Source: Chondrosia reniformis (lineage: Eukaryota; Porifera; Demospongiae; Chondrillida; Chondrillidae). Taken from it: DNA of 64,000 bases. The stretch spans positions 7,331,884-7,395,883 of the forward strand of contig OX359199.1 in assembly GCA_947172415.1 (NCBI GenBank). Direction: 5' to 3'. The notes below the pieces were generated by a model. That model did not search any database. It was not told the origin of the DNA and saw only the letters and a list, made by a program, of their open reading frames with translations. How positions within the stretch are numbered: position 1 is the first letter of the stretch; every line of letters starts with the position of its first letter. Made by a program: the position numbers and the translations under genes. This document shows, in pieces, positions 32,001 to 45,007 of the stretch.

Positions 32001-35000
32001 CATTCCCCACATTTGTGGTAATGGAATCCGGGAGCCTGGGGAGGGTTGTGATTGTGGCACTCCTGAGGTGAGTGGGCGGTATGAAGCTCAAACGTTGTGT
32101 GACTTTTGTGTCCCTGTGTTCAGGAGTGTAGTGACAGTTGCTGCAATGCTACAACATGCAGTCTGAACAAAGGAGCACTTTGCTACAGCCACGAGACCTG
32201 TTGTTCTAACTGTGAGGTGAGTGACTTAGATGCTACGGCTGGGAATAAACTCCAAGTAGCCCCTAATATGTTGTAGTAAAGTAAGCTCCTTATATGGTGA
32301 TGAGATATTATTATTATGTCATTTAGTACAAACCATTTGGTATCTTGTGTCGTGACACTCTGACACCATGTGACCTACCTGAATACTGCACTGGGGAAAT
32401 GGGAGCTGTAAGTATATTTTAACTATATAAGGCAGCTACTGCATGTAGGCAGATACTATACGTATATAGTAACTGAGTTATGTTTAACGGATGATTTTGT
32501 ATACAGTGTCCTTCCAACCTACACAAAACTGACGGTTCAACTTGCACACAGTTTGGTGAACAAGTAAGCTAATGTTTCCAGTAAAACGTTTTCACACACC
32601 CATAGGCTGAAGTATATATCAATGCAAGGTATATCTTGCATACAGATACGTATGTATATCCATACATATTCATGTAGAGTTACTGTGTTGATGGAGAATG
32701 TAAGACCCGATCAGAGTCCTGTAAGAGATACTATGGAGCCTGTAAGTGTACCTGTACTAGTAACCCCTCCCATAACCACATTACCACTCCCCTTTAACTC
32801 ACACTCCTCCCATAACCACTCCCCTTTAACTCACACTACCCCTCCTATAACCACTCCCCTTTAACTCACACACTCACACAACACACACTAACCACTCTCC
32901 TTTAAGTATTGTTTTGCATTCTCAGCTTCCTATAGTTCATCACAGAGTTGCTACAGTGTCAACACAGGAGGTAGCTGTACTCGAAATTGTGGTGGACTCT
33001 ATCCAAGTTTGATAGCTTGTGATAGCGAGTATGTTTGCATGAGCTGCTAATGGATAAATATCTATTGTATCAAATCCACTCATACAATTTGGCTACAGTT
33101 AACTTTACATTGATGTGTAGTGATGTCTTGTGTGGTTCCATAAGATGTACCAATGTACCATCAAATACAATACCAACTGTTAACCTGGGTATTCGTTTTT
33201 CAAGTCGCACTTGTCTCTCATCTGGTGAAACGGAGCAGTTAGTTCTTGTACATTTGTCCCAAGATATGTGTGTACTGGTTTATTTGAATTCTTTTGCAGT
33301 TCATTTTGTATAGATGATGTTTTGGACACTAATAATCCTTCGTTGGTAGAAGATTTGACAAAGTGTGGAGAAGGAAAGGTAACACCTACTGCATCACCCA
33401 CTGCAACACACAATGTTACTAGCAATCTCCTTCAGGTTTGTAGGAACCAGCAATGTGTGAATGCTAATTTCCAAGTACCAACTTGTCCATTTGGAAATGG
33501 AATGGAATGCTGCGGAAATGGAGTAAGTGTTGATACAGCTATAGGTGGTGTGGTTTCCATGGTAACCCAATCTCCTCCTCCTTTGTGCAGGTTTGTTCAG
33601 ATCAAGGTGTATGTGCTTGTTCTCAAGACTTTCAAGGGCCTGACTGTTGTACAGATGGTAAGCCCCTGTCATTATATCATTTATAAATCCCACATCAACT
33701 TTTACTTGCTGAATCACATGAAAGTATTATTTATTAAAACACCACTTTTTTAGGAACCACTCAGCAACCAACCACCCAACGGCCAACCACTCAGCAGCCA
33801 ACCACCCAACGGCCAACCACTCAGCAGCCAACCACCCAACGGCCAACTACTCAGCAGCCAACCACCCAACGGCCAACCACTCAGCAGCCAACCACCCAAC
33901 GGCCAACCACCCAACGGCCAACCATCCAGCAGCCAACCACCCAAGAGCCAACAGTTGACCAGCCGCCATTTAATCAAACACCAGCCAACCAAGGGGGAGG
34001 GAGTGGAGGTGTTAATGGAGGAGCTATTGCGGCTGGTATTCTTGTACCTCTTGTACTTGTTGTTATTGTTGTGGCAGTTGTACTTGTAATTATATTCATT
34101 GTTGTACCAAAGATGAAATCAAAATCTTGGGCAGCTCCTTCGTAAGTTTTAAAGTGTGAAATACACTACTGCTTATTAAGGTCTACATGCAGTTTGAATA
34201 TATTTGTAAGTCTGTGTTAAATGAAGTAATCAAAAATATTTGTCTCCCTATTGCCTCTTAATGTCTACAATTTTGATATTTTACTCTAACCAACACTACT
34301 TTTCTTATATACTGTATTAGGCATTCCAAATCAGCAAAGAAGAAGGTCTATGCCACTTCTACTCAGTCCACCTCTCAGTTATTAGTGTCACAACCAGTAG
34401 TTACTGTAGTTAACTTAACTGGTAATGATAGCCACATCTCCAATGGCAACCAGCCATCTCCATCAACTTACATGAACAGATACCACATTCCTCCTGAGCA
34501 ATATCAACCCTCACCTGGTCCCCGGAGAGCTGCTCCACCCCCTCCCACTCAAAAGACCTTTCCCCCACTACCTACTCCTGGGAGAGCAGCTCCCCTATAT
34601 CCTCCTACTCAGTCTGTAGCTCCGAATACATTTATCCCATCAAATGGACATCCAGCTGCCAAACCTACTCAAGCTGCCAAACCCTTTCCAGTTACCCCGC
34701 CCATTCCAGCTGCCAAACCCACTCCAGTTATCCCACCCATTCCAGCTGCCAAACCCACTCCACTTGCCAAACCCACCCCAGCTGCCAAACCCACTCCAGT
34801 TACCCCACCCACTCCAGCTGCCAAGCCCACTCCAGCTGCCAAACCCACTCCAGCTGCCAAACCCACTCCAGCTGCCAAACCCACCCCAGTAGCCCCATTC
34901 ATTCCAGCTGCCAAACCCACTCCAGCACCTAGGTCAGAGAAGTTACCAAATTGGCATCCTCCTACGGACAGAAATGCTGAGTCAACTGATGGAAAGAAGA

Positions 35001-35032
35001 AGCCATTGCTACCACCTCACTTAAGAAAATGA
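29050..35032 (+). CDS. ADAM metalloprotease-disintegrin paralogue 2, membrane-anchored with stalk
   Basis: Same exon chain as paralogue 1, with signal peptide, prodomain, RKRLRR furin site, active site [12 protein letters not shown] (from 31253), Met-turn, disintegrin domain with [14 protein letters not shown], Cys-rich region and EGF-like module. It continues into a stalk exon (about 33754-34141) encoding [10 protein letters not shown] repeats. A Gly-rich spacer and one transmembrane helix follow ([20 protein letters not shown]). The last exon (about 34321-35032) is a cytoplasmic tail rich in PxxP and (T)PAAKP repeats ending PLLPPHLRK, a likely SH3-domain ligand. All zinc ligands are present, so this is a predicted active sheddase with disintegrin-type adhesion modules. 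No stop or frameshift was found. It is the most complete of the three copies. Confidence 0.9.
31475..31565 (+). repeat. tRNA-derived SINE-like repeat in ADAM2 intron
   Basis: TGCTCAGTGGCAGAACACTGG (A-box-like) and CCGTTCAATCCCC (B-box-like) lie about 30 bp apart, followed by AGCAATTGCTT. The copy at the same position in paralogue 3 shows insertion before the duplications. Confidence 0.62.
33754..33955 (+). repeat. Coding minisatellite, ADAM2 stalk
   Basis: About 13 alternating 15-bp halves encoding TTQQP and TTQRP with no stop, ending [14 protein letters not shown]. It is homologous to 18951-19344 but shorter and open throughout. Such Thr/Pro stretches are commonly O-glycosylated. Confidence 0.88.
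34660..34925 (+). repeat. Coding repeat, (K)PTPAA cytoplasmic tail of ADAM2
   Basis: 18-bp and 30-bp units encoding AAKPTP and [13 protein letters not shown]. It overlaps the ADAM2 CDS. Paralogue 3 has only five shorter units, so tail length varies between copies. Confidence 0.85.
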
Positions 35033-35721
35033 TAACCTTCCTAACATTTTGTATTATTCTTAAGTCTATAGAGATATACATATAGGATTGACACTATATA
35101 ACTTTGAAGCCATGTTACATGTACCATCTATTTAACCATGTAAATATACAATAACATATGAAGGTACAATTTAATATTAAAACATTAAAAAGTTAAGAAT
35201 AAATATGGATGACATTGCTTACAATATAGATCCATTACAAGGCACATACAGTCACATCTCTCATTAGCTATATTCCTATGTATGTGTACTCAGTAGATAA
35301 TTTTTGCCATATAGGGAAGTGATCTCACACTTCAGAGAAGACTTATCAAGAAGACTGAAGAAGTATTATTACATTCACTTGTATGACATCATTGCCTTAA
35401 AGCTTCATGTATGAGTAACGAGGTGTGTATGTCCTCATATGGAATAGCTTGGTGGTGTCATTTTCTATTTTTATAATGCTATTATAGTCTGGTTGGACCA
35501 ACACAACCACGCATGCGCATGTGATAGAAGGTTTAAATTCAACAATGTTTTCGTAAACATTTCCAGTCCAAATACGGTTGCACTATCCGTCTCAATCAGT
35601 GATCTATAGTATCTTACTTACGTCACGTATCTATATATTCGACTATATTTATATGGCATTATCGCCTCATAATAGGCTCATTGGACCTTAGAATTGGCTG
35701 TACGTATAAGAAATTAACAAA
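35033..35721. other. Spacer between ADAM copies 2 and 3
   Basis: Apart from the CFAP58 fragment at 35308-35443, I see only AT-rich sequence and no exon. Homology of the third ADAM copy to the others starts at its ATG (35722). Its 5' flank is unrelated to that of copies 1 and 2 and lacks the P-loop-like ORF. Confidence 0.6.
35308..35443 (+). pseudogene. CFAP58: CFAP58 exon-intron fragment
   Basis: Nearly identical to the 3' end of the CFAP58 exon at about 28020-28056 (encoding LQRRLIKKTEEV) plus the next roughly 85 bp of intron, ending at the TCATATGG block. Part of the upstream exon is deleted. The donor GTATGA has become GTATTA. It is a dead remnant showing that the block duplicated with the third ADAM once included CFAP58. 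Confidence 0.88.
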
Positions 35722-38700
35722 ATGGTTGGAAGGTTCTTCGCTGCGGCTGTTCTCTGTGTATGCGTGGTCGAATATTCAGCACGTCGTCCTGTTCGGGCTC
35801 TTTTGGCTCGAAACGGTAAGTTATTTCAGCTACGCACATCGATAAGCTTTAAGCTGTTTTACTGTTAGCGTAAGTCGCGTAGTATCTGAGTAAATAAACG
35901 AATTTGACCTACAACTTCGACTATTTACACAGCTCTTATCGATGAGTATGAAGTGGTGTTCCCGAGAGTCATTGAAAGATCAGATGATAACGTGAGATCG
36001 TATTCATGATTGTTTACACTACCAAATAGAGCTAAGTAGGCTCAAGAGGACTCCGATCAGGTCAAGCTGTGAGATCTTCCTTACTATAGGAACACCCTGA
36101 AGAGCTCGGTGTAGAGTTGGAAGTGAACGGAGAGGCGTTTATATTACAGCTTCAACTGAACAAGTGAGTCGCTTCCACCATCCAGGCATTCCATCAGATA
36201 ATTGCTGAGCTTAGCTAATGATGTCTCAGAATGTGATGGAATTGTCCTTCTCTGTCACATTGCCATGCCAACTGTCTACTGCTGTATGTACAGGAATATT
36301 CTGGGTAGAGGGTTCAAGCATAGAGTTCAGCACGATTCTGATAACCATACAGTGTACAAGGTGAGTGGAGTGGAGGTAGTCACTCTGTCACGAGTCCCTT
36401 CTTGAGGGTATGTGTGTGGTCACATATCCAGGATGCTAAGAATTGCTACTATCAGGGCAGAGTTGTGGACAGGCCCAATTGGATAGTGTCCGTTAGTGTC
36501 TGTTACGGATTGAGGTGCGTTTTAAATATAATTGATCATTTTCATTCTATGATGTCATTCCATTACTGATATATACACACAAAAATTGGGTGGCCATTTT
36601 GTTTTTGTGATATTGGCTATTTCCTAATAGTTTTAGCAATGTTGACTATTATAATTACATTATACTATGCATACCAATTTCCTATTTTATTTTAATAATT
36701 TAATTGTCTCTTTAAAAGATTTCTCTTGTTTAGTATTGAACTGAACATTTAGTACATTTGATGATCTCACAGCCTTAAAACGTATTAGATTCTGTATTGT
36801 AAATATTATTTTCCTTAAAAGACTAAATATTTATTAGATCTGATTTGTCTCAAGTGTCAAACTTGTTTCAGCTGACAATGTTCTTATGAATTTTTGATAT
36901 TTTCTACCTTATAAATTCTGCTCCTTTATTGTTTCTTTACATTCTGTTAGAGGTTACTTTGGTCTACTGTCCTCTCGAAATGAGACCTATATCATTGAAC
37001 CAATGGACCAGAAGACTGTAAGTAAGATTTGGTGCATCAAAAGCAAGTCTATTCACTAGGTCTCTTTGGTGCAGCTGAGTGCCTCCCATCTCGTTTACAT
37101 GGCAACAGAGCAGCCTGACTCCCACTTTGGAGGAAAGTGTGGTAAGTGACACAATCAGGAAGTCGTTATATACCATACATTGGACGTGAAGCTCTTGCTG
37201 ACTTGAATGACTTCAGGCAGGTCACTTGTGCGATGTGCCCTCTGTAGGGACGGAAGGAAGAAGCAAACAGATCCATGAGGTACCCTCGTCCCTTCCAATG
37301 GAAAGAAAACGACTGAGACGGCAATCAGGGGATTCCCCTTATACTTTAGAACTCTATGTTGTAACTGATGTAGCTGCAGTAAGTTGGTTATTTCCAGACT
37401 ATTGCTTCATGTTGTGTAATTTGTCTTTTGAAATTGTTCAGTATAACCTATTGGGACAAAATCGAGGTCAAATTCTAACTGAAGTAATAGAAATAATAAA
37501 CCATATGGATTCCGTAAGTCCCATGTTGTGTTGCTAGGAGACATGTGGCACTGTTATGGGAACCTCTTTTCTTAGTTTTATCAGCTGCTGACAAGCTTTG
37601 TAGTTAGAGTGGCAGTGATAGAGGTGGTTACCTGGACAACCGACCAGATAACCATCATCAGGGACTCCAGCAGTCTCCTGACCACATGGGGAAACTACTA
37701 CAGAGCCAACATATATAGACAAACACCAGCTGATGCGGCACTGCTCTTCAAGTGGGTCCCTTTGAGGTTCAGATCACAAAGAACCTGTCATCATATAGTT
37801 CCTCCTCCTATTCAGTGGTAACGGATACAATAACGGAGTTGTTGGTATTGCTAACGTGGATGCAATGTGCACTGGATCTACTGCATTTCTGGTGGATATC
37901 AGAAGCAATTCCCTCTCTGTAGCCTCAACAGCTGCACACGAGTTGGGTCATGTGTTTGGGCTGGATCATGACACCAGTGAGTGGGTGGCTGGAGACACCA
38001 GTATCTTCATCTTAAGCTCTCTTCAGGTTTAGTTCCCTATAAGCCTTTTAAAATTATTACAGAATAGGCATAGTATGTAGGAAAATGGTGTATTAGATTA
38101 TTCATAAAATGGTCAGGTCTTGATTATCAGCTTGTTCTGAGAGAATTACTAATAAATGAATTGCAACTAATTACTTCTTTGTAGTTAAAGAAACATGACA
38201 GAAGCAATGCTGCTCAGTGGCAGAACACTGGTGGTTGTAACCAGCCGTTCAATCCCCAGCAATTGCTTATTTCATGTTTTCCCCTCTTTATGATATTTGA
38301 GGATGCTTATAATTACTTGTGGTTTGATTATCATTTTGCTTGCTCACGATAAGACAGAGCTCTTTTAATCTTTGTATAGATGGATGCACCTGTCCGGGAG
38401 GAGGGCTGTGTATTATGGCTGCCACAGTGATCACGTAAGCATTTGTCTTGTCGTATGTAGCTCTGTAGAGTGACCTGATTTCCTGCCTCTCTGTAGTGGC
38501 ACTGCTCCAACACGGTGGACAGACTGCTCACAAAGCATGTTTAGAGAGAGGTTTACAGCAGGGAACTACGGATCCTGTCTTGATGATGAAGTGAACTTCA
38601 TAGATTCACGTAATGTGAGCTGCCTGATTAAGCACTTCTGATATCACAAACAATTTGTTTGTTACTTTCTATCATATACGTAACTTGAAGAGAGTAATTA

Positions 38701-41258
38701 TAGGGTTGTACCCTTTTGTAGGACATTCCCCACATTTGTGGTAATGGAATCCGGGAGCCTGGGGAGGGTTGTGATTGTGGCACTCCTGAGGTGAGTGGGC
38801 GGTATGAAGCTCAAACGTTGTGTGACTTTTGTGTCCCTGTGTTCAGGAGTGTAGTGACAGTTGCTGCAATGCTACAACATGCAGTCTGAACAAAGGAGCA
38901 CTTTGCTACAGCCACGAGACCTGTTGTTCTAACTGTGAGGTGAGTGACTTAGATGCTACGGCTGGGAATAAACTCCAAGTAGCCCCTAATATGTTGTAGT
39001 AAAGTAAGCTCCTTATATGGTGATGAGATATTATTATTATGTCATTTAGTACAAACCATTTGGTATCTTGTGTCGTGACACTCTGACACCATGTGACCTA
39101 CCTGAATACTGCACTGGGGAAATGGGAGCTGTAAGTATATTTTAACTATATAAGGCAGCTACTGCATGTAGGCAGATACTATACGTATATAGTAACTGAG
39201 TTATGTTTAACGGATGATTTTGTATACAGTGTCCTTCCAACCTACACAAAACTGACGGTTCAACTTGCACACAGTTTGGTGAACAAGTAAGCTAATGTTT
39301 CCAGTAAAACGTTTTCACACACCCATAGGCTGAAGTATATATCAATGCAAGGTATATCTTACATACAGATATATATAATTATGTAGAGTTACTGTGTTGA
39401 TGGAGAATGCAAGACTCGATCAGAGTCCTGTAAGAGATACTATGGAGCCTGTAAGTGTACCTGTACTAGTAGCCCCTCCCATAACCACATTACCACTCCC
39501 CTTTAACTCACACTACCCCTCCTATAACCACTCCCCTTTAACTCACACTCCTCCCATAACCACTCCTTTCTGTATTGTTTTGCATTCTCAGCTTCATATA
39601 GTTCATCACAGAGTTGCTACAGTGTCAACACAGGAGGTAGCTGTACTCGAAATTGTGGTGGACTCTATCCAAATTTGATAGCTTGTGATAGCGAGTATGT
39701 TTGCATGAGCTGCTAATGGATAAATATTCTATTGTACCAAATCCACTCACACAATATGGCTACAGTTAACTTTACATTGATGTGTAGTGATGTCTTGTGT
39801 GGTTCCATAAGATGTACCAATGTACCATCAAATACAATACCAAATGTTAACCTGGGTATTCGTTTTTCAAGTGGCACTTGTCCCTCATCTGGCGAAACTG
39901 AGAAGTTAGTTCTTGTACATTTGTCCCAAAATATGTGTGTACTGGTTTATTTGAATTCTTTTGCAGTTCATTTTGTATAGATGATGTTTTAGACACTAAT
40001 AATCCTTCGTTGGTAGAAGACTTGACAAAGTGTGGAGAAGGAAAGGTAACACCTACTGCATCACCTACTGCATCACCCACTGCAACACACAATGTTACTA
40101 GCAATCTCCTTCAGGTTTGCAGGAACCAGCAATGTGTGAATGCTAATTTCCAAGTACCAACTTGTCCGTTTGGAAATGGAATGGAATGCTGCGGAAATGG
40201 AGTAAGTGTTGATACAGCTATAGGTGGTGTGGTTTCCATGGTAACCCAATCTCCTCCACCTTTGTGCAGGTTTGTTCAGATCAAGGTGTATGTGCTTGTT
40301 CTCAAGGCTTTGGAGGGCCTGACTGTTGTACATATGGTACTAAGCACCATGCAGTCATCATTTGCACCCCATGAGAGTGAGACTTTGTCCATCTCTTGAT
40401 TCTTTAGGATCCATTCCACCACCAGCCAACCAAGGGGGAGGGAGTGGAGGTGTTAATGGAGGAGCTATTGCAGCTGGTATCCTTGTACCTCTTGTACTGG
40501 TTGTTATTGTTGTGGCAGTTGTACTTGTAATTATATTCATTGTTGTACCAAAGATGAAATCAAAGTCTTGGACAGCTCCTTCGTAAGTTTTAAAGTGTGA
40601 AATAATCAACAAGACACTACTGCTTATTAAGGTCTACATGCAGTTTGAATATATTCCTCTACCTAACACTTCTTTCTTAAATACTGTATATATTAGGCAT
40701 TCCAGATCAGCAAACAGCAAAAAGAAGGTCTACGCCAATTCTACTCAGTCCACCTCTCAATTAATATCACAACCAACAGTTACTGTAGTTAACTTAACTA
40801 TTAATGAAAGCCCCATCTCCAATGGCAACCAGCCATCTCCATCAACTTACAACAACAGATACCAAGCTCCTCCTAATCCATCCCAACCGTCACCTGGTAC
40901 ACGGAGAGCTGCTCCACCCCCTCCCAGCCAGAGTGTAACTCCCAGAACCTTTGTCCAAAGCAAGCCTACTCCATCAGATGGAGCCCCAGCAGCTAGATCC
41001 AGTCCTCAAAGACCTCCACCACCTAAAACATTTGGCAAGCCTACACCTCTCAAACCCAATCCAATTGCCAACCCCACTCCAGCTGCTAAACCTACTCCAG
41101 CTGCTAAACCTACTCCAGCTGCCAAACCCACTCCAGTTGCCAAACCCACTCTAGCACCTAGGTCAGAGAAGTTGCCAAATTGGCCTCCTACTACTGATAG
41201 AGGTAATGAGTCAACTGATGGAAAGAAGAAGCCATTGCTACCGTCTCACCTTAAATGA
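35722..41258 (+). CDS. ADAM metalloprotease-disintegrin paralogue 3, membrane-anchored, no stalk repeat
   Basis: Same order of exons and domains as paralogue 2. It has signal peptide, prodomain, furin site, [12 protein letters not shown] (from 37937), disintegrin loop [14 protein letters not shown], Cys-rich and EGF-like modules. After the EGF-like module (QGFGGPDCCTYG) the next exon goes directly to [14 protein letters not shown] and the transmembrane helix. The TTQQP stalk is missing. The cytoplasmic tail (40697-41258) is shorter but keeps PPPP and PTPAAKP motifs and the PLLPSHLK end. The frame is intact throughout. Introns are near-identical to copy 2 from about 38330 onward, which points to recent duplication or gene conversion, whereas intron 5 is unrelated in sequence. 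Confidence 0.89.
38193..38285 (+). repeat. tRNA-derived SINE-like repeat in ADAM3 intron
   Basis: Intact A-box-like and B-box-like blocks (CAGTGGCAGAACACTGG, CCGTTCAATCCCC), in the same intron position as in copies 1 and 2. Confidence 0.62.
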
Positions 41259-42170
41259 AAATGGCCTTCTAAAGGACAAAATAATAGAGTTTGTATGATA
41301 TTTCTTGCTATATATACAGTATTAAATATACGTATACCACTAATTTGATGTATGTAATGTAAATTATTAATGTATAATTCACAGACCAATCAGAATGTAT
41401 TAAAGCCATTATCATGATGGCTGAATCACTGGATTGATATTGCAGTACTTTGCTTCTCAACACTTTACTGAGTGTAAAGTTGTGTTGTAAGAGGAGTTGC
41501 ACAAGAATGGTCAGCATATCTGACCACCTTATATAGTCTTCCTCTGCCTCACGCTACGGACAGAACAAGCCCGACCCTGGCGGACCACAAACTCCCACCA
41601 ATGAGAATCATCACACAACATGTATAGCTTCCGAACAGTGTACAGAGACTTCAGCTGATTGGGATAGGTTATTGGGATACATATTAATTAGCACCATAAA
41701 GAAAGGCTGCATTGATGTAGGGACACATATACATTGAACACAAATGCAAATGCCTTCCAAACCACAGCACAGCAACCTATGCAACAGGCCTAGGGGTTCT
41801 TGATCAACTACATATAGTGGCACCGGACCCACACTATAACCATTCAGTTACGGATTGTGTATATGCATATTGAGAATCCACAAAGTGAACTGGTTTAATA
41901 GGCAGACCTTCGCCGAACCCTAACCCATAGATAGAGAGACCACCTCAACTAGCATTAGCTAGATATGGTACCATGGATGTGTTCTACTCAAACCCATCCA
42001 GAGGACGACTGAAATGTTTCTTGGTCTTTTAGAAAATTTGGTAGGGTAGTTGGACCTCAGTGTGACATGGCAAGGAATCCCTACACAATTGAACATAAAG
42101 AATTCTCTTTTTGACCAATGAATATCATTACATAACTATGGAGATTACAAATGGCTCTCCTTAGCTAAAA
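41259..42170. other. Intergenic region, ADAM3 to LRP2BP
   Basis: No exon chain, repeat array or recognisable element. Short open frames have no similarity I recognise. This presumably holds the ADAM3 3' UTR and the LRP2BP promoter. Confidence 0.55.
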
Positions 42171-44474
42171 ATGACAAAAAACTTTAGACAATTGCCAAGA
42201 AACAATGAGATAGATCGCTCCTGGCTGAGTGATATGCAAGAGCTCTGCTTAAGGGGGAACGGGCACGCCACGTTTACTCTTGGACAGTATGCCAAATGGC
42301 AAGGCGAGGAGGAGAAGGCGATGAAATATTTTGTAAAAGCTGAAGAACAAGGCGATATTCAGGCGCGCTATCAGCTTGCTGTTGCATTTTATGATGGAAT
42401 AGGAGTTCCCGTTGATCTAGTAAGGAATTGAGAGCGAGTTAGCGCTTTACATGACATACGTACGACGTAACGTACTAAATATCTTAGATTTTTCATGAAT
42501 AATCTAAAACACCATTTTCCTACCGACATATGGTTGAGATCTGAACAATATGAGATTTACTATAACCTATAGATTTTGGATGACATGTGTACATATTCTG
42601 AGTATGCTCGACTACAGAGATAAAAATCCTTGTGTGTGCTACAGGTGAAGGGATTCAAGTATATGCTGTCTGTTGCTGAGAATGGGTGTGATGAGAATGG
42701 TGATATCCAGCCGACTGCCCAGTTTAATGTGGGGATGGCATACTACCAAGGGTTTGGTGTGAAACAGTCCTACAAGGAAGCGGTCAAGTGGTGGGTCAAA
42801 TCAGCAGAGAGTGGCTCTAGTCCCGGAAGTCAGCAGTCACAGGGCATGCTGGGCATGTACTACTCAAGGATTGAGTCGCAGGATTTGGAAAAGGTCAGTT
42901 GCCATCTTGAAGGGGACTGCCTCGCAAGACTACCTTATAAGTAGCACTACTTTCTATGTTTACTTGTAGGCATTTCACTGGCATTCCAACGCAGCTGAGA
43001 ATGGGTACACTAGCTCAATGGGTGAATTGATACACACAACTTGTGATACCCCTCCCCTGTGTCCATACTATAGCACTAAGCTGTGTGTACTCTACCCCTC
43101 CCCCTCCCCTGTGTCCATACTATAGCACTAAGCTGTGTGTACTCTACCCCTCCCCCCTCCCCTGTGTCCATACTATAGGACTATGCTGTGTGTACTCTAC
43201 CCCTCCCCCCTCCCCTGTGTCCATACTATAGCACTAAGCTGTGTGTACTCTACCCCTCCCCCCTCCCCTGTGTCCATACTATAGGATTATGCTGTGTGTA
43301 CTCTACCCCTCCCCCCTCCCCTGTGTCCATACTATAGCACTATGCTGTGTGTACTACTACCCCTCCCCCTCCCCTGTGTCCATACTATAGCACTATGCTG
43401 TATGTACTCTACCCCTCCCCCCTCCCCTGTGTCCATACTATAGCACTAAGCTGTGTGTACTACTACCCCTCCCCCTCCCCTGTGTCCATACTATAGCACT
43501 ATGCTGTGTGTACCAATCAGAATCCATTGTATCCACTTCTAATGTTATATGTGTACCTGTCTCACTGCAGCTGCCCTGGGCCAGCTACACCTGGATGGCC
43601 ACGGGTGTAAGAGGAGCGAGGACCTGGGGCTGGAGTGGCTAAAGAGAGCAGCAGAGAGAGGTAGCACATATGGAACAGGTCTGCTCTCACTGGCATACTA
43701 TAAGAGGAAGCTGTACTCAAAAGCTTTGGAACAAGCCCAGAAGTGAGCCATTGGTTACATTGGGAGAATGGTCACCATCCAATGTGTTGCATAATAATGG
43801 TAATGTGTTGCATAATTATGGTAATGTGTTGCATATTAATGATAATGTGTTGCATAATAATGGTAATATGTTGCATAATAGTGGTATCCTGCTGCTTATG
43901 GTGTGCAGGATCTCAGGTGTTGAGGAGGCATCAGATGTGGCCTGCTGTCCAGCTAGTTTAGTTGCTAGAGGTCGTGCCATGGCCTCCTTTGTGATTGCCA
44001 GGTGCTTTCAAACAGGGCAATCTGTAGATCAGCAGTTGGAGAAGGCTCAAGAATTTTATCAAAAGGTGAGCTACACCAAGCTACATGACAAAGGCTCTCC
44101 TATCACACCACACTTTCCTAACCATCTGTCACTGTATGTGTTTATATACCATATATCTTACCATCTGTGCCATCTACCAGCTATGATCTCTCCATGCCTC
44201 CCCCACCTCTCCACCCAGCCTCCCCCACCTCTCCACCCAGCCTCCCCCACCTCTCCACCCAGCCTCCCCCACCTCTCCACCCCAGCCTCCCCCACCTCTC
44301 CACCCAGCCTCCCCCACCTCTCCACCCAGCCTCCCCCACCTCTCCACCTCTCCACCCAGCCTCCCCCACCTCTCCACCCAGCCTCCCCCACCTCTCCACT
44401 CCTTGTAGGCTACAGCATATGATAAAGATTTAACACATGCACTCTATCAGAAAGCTACTTTGGGACAAATGTAA
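42171..44474 (+). CDS. LRP2BP: LRP2-binding protein, Sel1/TPR-like repeats
   Basis: Six exons (42171-42419, 42645-42893, 42970-43021, 43571-43742, 43909-44065, 44409-44474) give 314 aa. Sel1-like repeats run through most of it: ARYQLAVAFYDGIG, AQFNVGMAYYQGFGVKQSY, GMLGMYYSRIE, AALGQLHLDGHG and GLLSLAYYKRK. The family-specific blocks LEKAFHWHSNAAENG and GRAMASFVIARCFQTG match LRP2BP in order. The human protein binds the cytoplasmic tail of megalin (LRP2) as an adaptor. Sel1 repeats are shared by many proteins, but these blocks make LRP2BP the best call. The start ATG is the first in frame after stops. Introns 3, 4 and 5 each contain a different minisatellite. Confidence 0.88.
43040..43512. repeat. 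~55-bp minisatellite, LRP2BP intron 3
   Basis: About nine units of TACCCCTCCCCCTCCCC-TGTGTCCATACTATAG-CACTAAGCTGTGTGTAC type. Each unit has a long pyrimidine run followed within 20 bases by TATAG, a fair copy of a 3' splice site. Confidence 0.9.
43785..43895. repeat. ~21-bp minisatellite, LRP2BP intron 4
   Basis: Five units of GGTAATGTGTTGCATAATAAT with single-base variants, immediately upstream of exon 5. Confidence 0.85.
44197..44400. repeat. 18-bp CT-rich minisatellite, LRP2BP intron 5
   Basis: About 11 units of CCCAGCCTCCCCCACCTCTCCA type directly upstream of the exon 6 acceptor. They lengthen the polypyrimidine tract. All open frames here are repeat artefacts. Confidence 0.88.
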
Positions 44475-44699
44475 CACACACACACACTTTTGTATATAAG
44501 TCTATTTTAGTGGTGTTCATCTCTAAATGGATATTATGTGTATGTGGTTCTATTACATATACTAAACAAATTATAAAATTTGTAATCAATTTTAAAGAGA
44601 TTAACAATTTGATTAGAATTTCCAAATTAATTTGCATGAGATGATCTTTGTAAGGCTCTTTGTCTCTCCTCGAGGAACACATCTGGTGTATCCGACAGA

Positions 44700-45007
44700 T
44701 CAGCACCTGATAGCTGACCCTATTCCAATGAATACTGCGATGGTACCCGCTGTCTGGAACATTGACTTTCCAACAAACCTAATTAATTCCCTCCCTCTTA
44801 ACCCGTACCTAAAGGAATTGGTTGAGACGCGCAGTATTTCTATACACTTCCCAAGTGCATGTAGATATGCACTTGACTTTACCGTATTCCTCCAAACCCG
44901 CCAAATATAGCTCCCGTGCACAGTCCCAGCACGCATCCCATAGTAGCACCAGCTTTCACTCTGTCCAAGCATGTAGGACCCGAACCGCCTCTCTGGACTA
45001 CCGGCAT
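44700..45007 (-). CDS. ROMO1: ROMO1 (reactive oxygen species modulator 1 / Mgr2 homologue)
   Basis: Two exons, 44883-45007 and 44700-44808, with a 74-bp intron. They encode 77 aa against 79 in human. The protein starts MPVVQRGGSGPTCLDRVKAG, has a first Gly-rich membrane helix (MGCVLGLCTGAIFGGFGG), the loop YGLRGRELIRFVGKSMFQTAG and a second helix ending GIGSAIRC, the same terminal IRC as in other ROMO1 proteins. ROMO1 is a small inner-mitochondrial-membrane protein that, like yeast Mgr2, works with the TIM23 translocase and affects ROS production. A longer frame across the intron is open but runs out of register with the N-terminal half. Divergent from the GRK gene. Confidence 0.94.
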
